From the NCBI GenBank assembly GCA_015520145.1, contig WAQR01000017.1, forward strand, positions 1 through 8,312: a DNA stretch of 8,312 bases. Reading direction: 5' to 3'. The notes below the pieces were generated by a model. The model saw only the letters and a program-made list of their open reading frames with translations. It was not told the DNA's origin and did not search any database. Each line of letters starts with the position of its first letter. Position 1 is the first letter of the stretch. This document shows, piece by piece, positions 5,690 through 8,312 of this stretch. The DNA comes from Candidatus Hydrothermarchaeota archaeon. GTDB lineage: Archaea > Hydrothermarchaeota > Hydrothermarchaeia > Hydrothermarchaeales > WAQR01. A program made the position numbers and the translations under genes.

Positions 5690-5696
5690 TAGTATT
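5682..5696. terminator. Possible bidirectional terminator between rbr and the disulfide oxidoreductase gene
   Basis: AATACTA and TAGTATT are inverted around a single G at 5689, spanning the rbr stop codon and the 7-base convergent gap. As RNA it could form about five base pairs with a 5-base loop, followed on the plus strand by a short T run. The hairpin is weak, so this is tentative. Confidence 0.25.
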
Positions 5697-6302
5697 TTAC
5701 TTTCCCGCCAGCATATTCAAAAGCATTATCTCATCAGGTACCTCGCAATCGATTCTACCCCCGTTTGAGATAATCGTTGGTGTGCCCTTTATCCGGTACA
5801 TATCCTCCAGGTTCGGAAAGGTTTCAATAGAAAATATCTCCACAAAAATCTCCTCGTTTTCCACTGCAAATGACATCACGATATCGACGGCTTCAGGACA
5901 GAATGTGCAGTAAGGGGTAACAAAAAGTTTGATATCTCCCCTGGCATTTTTAAGGTCGTCAATGATGCAGTCATCGATGCCAGATTCACCTGTCGAGACG
6001 AGGATAATGCCCTCAATCAGGGAGGAGAACTCATTCATTATTGGACGCCCGTAAAATTTTAGGTTTTTGCTAAGTTCAATGACAGGAGCCATCTCAACTC
6101 CCGGCACAGGATTCTTATCGATATTTCTCACAGTAAGTGAGATCTTTTCACTTAAAGAGGAGAGGTCTTCCAGCATCTCCCTGGCATCATCACACTCACG
6201 GCACTCGTCCCTTACAAGCAGTCTAATCTCCACATTGTCCAATAGCCTCTCATTGAAAATCTCTGTCAATTCCTTTTTGTCTTCTTCTTTTAGATATGTC
6301 AA
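5697..6302 (-). CDS. Two-domain thioredoxin/glutaredoxin-like protein (protein disulfide oxidoreductase type)
   Basis: Probably a dithiol-disulfide oxidoreductase resembling archaeal PDO (glutaredoxin-like protein with two thioredoxin folds). Of 201 residues, the N-terminal fold (about 1-105) has a CxxC at C34-R-E-C37 (RDECRECDD) and the cis-proline loop MAPVIEL (P73). The C-terminal fold (about 120-201) has C132-T-F-C135 in TPYCTFCPEA and the cis-proline loop GTPTII (P175). Both sites look redox-competent; C186 is an extra cysteine. The chain is somewhat shorter than typical PDO (about 225). The start is TTG at 6300-6302: an AAGGAGGT SD lies six bases upstream and the TTG overlaps the TGA stop of the flavoprotein gene by 4 bases (TTGA). 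The pair should be translationally coupled, which makes the flavoprotein its likely reductase. Confidence 0.88.
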   Translation of the reverse strand: MTYLKEEDKKELTEIFNERLLDNVEIRLLVRDECRECDDAREMLEDLSSLSEKISLTVRNIDKNPVPGVEMAPVIELSKNLKFYGRPIMNEFSSLIEGIILVSTGESGIDDCIIDDLKNARGDIKLFVTPYCTFCPEAVDIVMSFAVENEEIFVEIFSIETFPNLEDMYRIKGTPTIISNGGRIDCEVPDEIMLLNMLAGK

Positions 6303-7198
6303 TTCGACACCTCCTTAAGATATTCCACAGCAGAAAGTGCTGCAACCTGTCCCTGTCCGACAGCCCTTGCTATCTGGAACGGCGGGCCTGTGCAGTCGCC
6401 TGCTGCAAAAGCACCTTTTATACTGGTCTCCATTCCAGCCCCGACTGCAATATAACCTTTTTCAGTCTCAATCCCGGGTAACATGGATTTTGGTGATATA
6501 TTCTTTCTTATAATAAATATACCGTCGGCTGCTATGCTGCTCCTCTTAAACCTGACCACAACCTTATCTTTATTATCCGCATCTGCTTTGACCTCCACAG
6601 GCGTCTCGTTTAGGATATTGACACCTGGAATGGTTCCAACATCATATCCGGGAACATAGGTTACAGTACAGTGGTAGTCTTCTGCCAGAACTTTTGCCTC
6701 TTCTTCACCACCTTTAAAATCCGAAATAACCACGACATCTTTACCCTGATAAACCAGCCCGTCACAGGTAACGCAATAGCTTACTCCACGTCCCACAAGC
6801 TCTTCTTCACCTTCAATCTTCTTTTCATCAACAACTCCTGTGCAGAGAATAACACTCTTTGCTTCAAAGACATCTTTGACCGCCCCTTTCGTATAGATGA
6901 CAAACCTGTTTTTTACCTTTAAAATCTTATACACGTCTTTGACAACAACTTTTATATCGAACTCTTTTAGATGGTCTAAAAATGCCCTTTCCAGCTCTAA
7001 TCCCGAGATACCCGGAAATCCAGGATAGTTGCTGATACAGCATGCCTTCTTTAGCCTGTCCATCGCACCTGCTTTGTCTATTAAGACGACATTCTTCTTT
7101 CGTAGTGTTCCGTTCAGTGCCGCGCTGATTCCTGCTGGGCCTGCCCCGATAACTGCTATATCACAGGATTTTCTTTTGAGTCTGTCCAGGGATATCAC
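6299..7198 (-). CDS. trxB: Thioredoxin reductase-like FAD flavoprotein with atypical NAD(P)H motif
   Basis: A pyridine-nucleotide-disulfide oxidoreductase of the low-molecular-weight thioredoxin reductase type, 299 residues, cytosolic; expected to reduce a thioredoxin or the adjacent disulfide oxidoreductase. FAD is bound by VIGAGPAGISAA (16-27) and by the C-terminal FAAGDCTGPPFQIARAVGQG (264-283). The redox disulfide is C142-V-T-C145 (SYCVTCDGLVY). Where canonical TrxB has the NADPH motif GGGxSAxxxA, this protein reads VISDFKGGEEEA (157-168): the glycine triplet and Ser-Ala are gone. Such loss is known in thioredoxin-reductase relatives that take electrons from F420H2 or ferredoxin, so the donor may not be NADPH; this is inference. 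The start is GTG 7196-7198, with GGAGG ten bases upstream. It lies 76 bases downstream of the DsrE-like gene and overlaps the next gene by 4 bases. Confidence 0.93.
   Translation of the reverse strand: MISLDRLKRKSCDIAVIGAGPAGISAALNGTLRKKNVVLIDKAGAMDRLKKACCISNYPGFPGISGLELERAFLDHLKEFDIKVVVKDVYKILKVKNRFVIYTKGAVKDVFEAKSVILCTGVVDEKKIEGEEELVGRGVSYCVTCDGLVYQGKDVVVISDFKGGEEEAKVLAEDYHCTVTYVPGYDVGTIPGVNILNETPVEVKADADNKDKVVVRFKRSSIAADGIFIIRKNISPKSMLPGIETEKGYIAVGAGMETSIKGAFAAGDCTGPPFQIARAVGQGQVAALSAVEYLKEVSN
6309..6315 (-). promoter_or_regulatory. Shine-Dalgarno site that sets the TTG start of the disulfide oxidoreductase gene
   Basis: On the minus strand AAGGAGGT lies inside the end of the flavoprotein gene, six bases before TTG 6302. 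No ATG exists in frame before residue 43, which is already inside the conserved domain, so this SD makes the TTG start convincing. Confidence 0.8.
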
Positions 7199-7214
7199 TA
7201 GAAGTGTGCCTCCA

Positions 7215-7284
7215 TTTAAATGTCTTAAAACGTCTCTTTAGATGTTTTAAAATGTCTCGTTTAAAATGTTGGTATTAAAATGTC
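7215..7284 (-). repeat. Array of degenerate GACATTTTAA direct repeats in the flavoprotein gene leader
   Basis: Six related copies fill the gap between the DsrE-like gene and the flavoprotein gene. On the plus strand they read ATTAAAATGTC (7274-7284), TTTAAAATGTT (7260-7270), TTTTAAAATGTC (7245-7256), TTTAGATGTT (7237-7246), TTAAAACGTC (7225-7234) and TTTAAATGTC (7215-7224). The period is 9 to 14 bases. On the minus strand each is GACATTTTAA-like. The last lies directly before the GGAGG of the flavoprotein gene, and the first overlaps the stop of the DsrE-like gene. They may be regulator half-sites or a slippage-expanded spacer. Confidence 0.6.
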
Positions 7285-7688
7285 AGTACTACGTCTGCCG
7301 GGATCATGATCTCTGTGTAGAACGTCTCAGGGTCTGCGACCGCCACGCCGTCAATGATGTCCTCGTCTTTGAATTCGAACAGCTCTTTGTTAAGCGGGCA
7401 TGCCAGAAGAAGTGCACCTTCCATTTCGAGCATGGTCGTCATGTCTTCAGGTGTCGGCAGGTTCATCTCCTCCATCCGTCTCATTACCCTGCCCTGCATA
7501 TCCGGTCCGCCAGACCTGCATTTTAACTCTTTTATCTTCTCCTTGTGTACCACATTTATTCCTCTTGAACCGAAAAACACCGTCACATCTGCACCTGCAC
7601 GGAGTAGGCTCAATGCGGTCATCAGGCCATTGAATACCTGGCACAGTCCATCGTGAAAGAGCAGTACTACAACCTTTTTCTTTTCCAT
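7275..7688 (-). CDS. DsrE/DsrF-like family protein
   Basis: A small cytosolic protein (137 residues) of the DsrE/DsrF/TusD-like fold, a family whose studied members relay sulfur on a conserved cysteine; the role of this member is not known. The N-terminal strand KKVVVLLFHDG, the helix FNGLMTALSLLRAGADVTVFF and the segment GSRGINVV fit the fold. C97 in ALLLACPLNKELF sits where DsrE-type proteins carry the active cysteine; C16 and C57 are additional. The start is ATG 7686-7688, with GGAGG (7696-7700) seven bases upstream. The frame is open for 28 more codons, but those residues lack family character and precede the SD. It is first in the minus-strand redox set, followed by the flavoprotein and disulfide oxidoreductase genes, which suggests handling of protein thiols or persulfides; this is inference. 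Confidence 0.85.
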   Translation of the reverse strand: MEKKKVVVLLFHDGLCQVFNGLMTALSLLRAGADVTVFFGSRGINVVHKEKIKELKCRSGGPDMQGRVMRRMEEMNLPTPEDMTTMLEMEGALLLACPLNKELFEFKDEDIIDGVAVADPETFYTEIMIPADVVLTF

Positions 7689-7695
7689 GTTTATT

Positions 7696-7700
7696 CCTCC
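7696..7700 (-). promoter_or_regulatory. Shine-Dalgarno site that sets the start of the DsrE-like gene
   Basis: GGAGG on the minus strand, seven bases before ATG 7688, argues against the longer frame that begins at 7772. Confidence 0.7.
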
Positions 7701-7725
7701 ATATCTATCTGATATTCGTATATCA

Positions 7726-7740
7726 TCATATATTAATATT
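7726..7740 (-). promoter_or_regulatory. Candidate TATA box of the DsrE-like gene
   Basis: The minus strand reads AATATTAATATATGA here. Initiation about 25 bases downstream, near 7705, would leave a short leader that contains the SD. Assigned by AT pattern and spacing. Confidence 0.35.
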
Positions 7741-7743
7741 TCG

Positions 7744-7770
7744 TTGACACCTGCATCGACACATTGACAC
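7744..7770 (+). repeat. Three TYGACAC direct repeats in a divergent promoter region
   Basis: TTGACAC (7744-7750), TCGACAC (7756-7762) and TTGACAC (7764-7770) are spaced 12 and 8 bases apart, between the TATA-like sites of the two divergent genes. They could be regulator sites; short repeats like this can also arise by chance. Confidence 0.35.
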
Positions 7771-7783
7771 AAATTGCAGTAGA

Positions 7784-7791
7784 TTTATATA
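7784..7791 (+). promoter_or_regulatory. Candidate TATA box of the secreted protein gene
   Basis: TTTATATA is centred about 29 bases before ATG 7817. With no good SD in front of that ATG, the transcript may be nearly leaderless. Assigned by spacing. Confidence 0.45.
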
Positions 7792-7816
7792 GCTATTTGA
7801 ATAAAAAAGATGGAAT

Positions 7817-8312
7817 ATGACCCTGAGCCCCTCTGCAAGGACATTGTTCCTAACTCTGATAGTGTTAGTCTTTGTAAGTACTGTTTTGGCCCCTGTCCAC
7901 GCAGGTTACATTTCCATAAGCACAAGGGTATCCAAGTGCTGGATGACGGACGAAACTGGGAGCTGTCCTATCAATGTTTCGATTGTAAACATGGGGGACG
8001 AGGCAGCATATGATGCCAGGATAGTTTTCCTCCTGCCGGAAGGGTTTACAGCGGAGAATACAGCAGTATCTATAGGAAAGCTCGAAGTGAACAGGGCCAT
8101 GCAGGCACAGGTGGTCTTGAAAAGGACAAAAAAAATACTACCAGGGCTCTATCCCGGGATACTCCTTGTAGAATACAAAGATGCTAACATGCGTCCGTTT
8201 TCTGCGATAGTAGCCTTTGATATCGTCCAGGACACGCTGACCGCATCCCCGATTAAAGGGGTTGCAGATGAGATAACGCTTGCAGGCGAGAGAAGTGAAA
8301 AACTGAAGGTGA
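7817..8312 (+). CDS. Secreted protein with signal peptide and immunoglobulin-like (NEW3/CARDB-like) domain, 3' end outside window
   Basis: The frame opens at ATG 7817, the first start after an in-frame TAA at 7802, and runs open to the window edge (165 residues seen). Residues 1-29 form a signal peptide: SARTL, then FLTLIVLVFVSTVL, ending APVHA with likely cleavage before G30. The mature part begins GYISISTRVSKCW and carries the pattern NVSIVNMGDEAAYDARIVF followed by LLPEGF, a short turn, IGKLEVN and VVLK. This resembles the beta-sandwich repeats of archaeal surface proteins of the NEW3/CARDB/COG1361 kind. Two cysteines (C41, C50) could form a disulfide, and N53-V-S is a possible N-glycosylation site. 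It probably acts outside the cell or in the cell envelope; its partner is unknown. It is transcribed divergently from the DsrE-like gene. Confidence 0.8.
   Translation, partial: MTLSPSARTLFLTLIVLVFVSTVLAPVHAGYISISTRVSKCWMTDETGSCPINVSIVNMGDEAAYDARIVFLLPEGFTAENTAVSIGKLEVNRAMQAQVVLKRTKKILPGLYPGILLVEYKDANMRPFSAIVAFDIVQDTLTASPIKGVADEITLAGERSEKLKV

Noticed and set aside
7689..7772. N-terminal extension of the DsrE-like protein to 7772
   Set aside because: ATG 7688 has a well-placed GGAGG, the added 28 residues lack fold character, and the extension would cover the candidate promoter.
7810..8013. 67-residue Cys/His-rich frame resembling a zinc-finger protein
   Set aside because: It is out of frame with the open reading frame starting at 7817, which has a clear signal peptide and continues to the window edge; the Cys/His content is a by-product of the frame shift.
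1..8312. CRISPR array, insertion sequence or prophage
   Set aside because: No regularly spaced identical repeats, transposase motifs, terminal inverted repeats or phage genes were seen on either strand.

Overview
The window is archaeal. The evidence is a zinc-ribbon ribosomal protein eL40, a geranylgeranylglyceryl phosphate synthase (first committed enzyme of archaeal ether lipids), a wyosine-pathway Taw2 enzyme, TATA-box/BRE-like promoters, AGG-rich arginine codons and GTG/TTG starts behind strong Shine-Dalgarno (SD) sequences. Rubrerythrin, a protein disulfide oxidoreductase, a thioredoxin-reductase-like flavoprotein and a DsrE-like protein point to an anaerobe. A euryarchaeon of the methanogen/ANME/Archaeoglobi neighbourhood is the most natural guess, but this is inference; no taxon-specific marker is present.

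Layout. 1-2154 (+): the 3' end of an unrecognised gene, then two S-adenosylmethionine-dependent tRNA-modification genes, a Taw2/TYW2-type aminocarboxypropyltransferase and a NOL1/NOP2/Sun-type m5C methyltransferase. 2155-2469 (-): cutA, whose stop codon directly abuts the stop of the methyltransferase gene. 2470-2602: an AT-rich divergent promoter region with a perfect 14-bp palindrome. 2603-3700 (+): an M50 (site-2-protease-like) membrane metalloprotease with a PDZ domain. 3718-4614 (-): an eL40-GGGPS operon joined as TAA-ATG with no spacer. 4615-5104: the eL40 promoter, a stretch without a convincing gene, a weak candidate 49-codon ORF and the rubrerythrin promoter/leader.

5105-7688 is a redox block: rubrerythrin (+), converging on a minus-strand set that reads, in transcription order, DsrE-like protein, thioredoxin-reductase-like flavoprotein, two-domain thioredoxin/glutaredoxin-like oxidoreductase. 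The last two overlap by 4 bases and are very probably translationally coupled, so the flavoprotein is the likely reductant of the disulfide oxidoreductase. The flavoprotein keeps its FAD motifs and CxxC but lacks the usual GGGxSA NAD(P)H-binding motif, suggesting a different electron donor. The leader between the DsrE gene and the flavoprotein gene is made of degenerate GACATTTTAA repeats.

7689-7816 is a divergent promoter region, and 7817 to the window end is the start of a secreted protein with a signal peptide and an immunoglobulin-like/NEW3-CARDB-like beta domain, cut by the window edge. I see no mobile element, CRISPR array, rRNA or tRNA. Most of the window is ordinary core archaeal gene content; the redox block and its leader are the most unusual parts.
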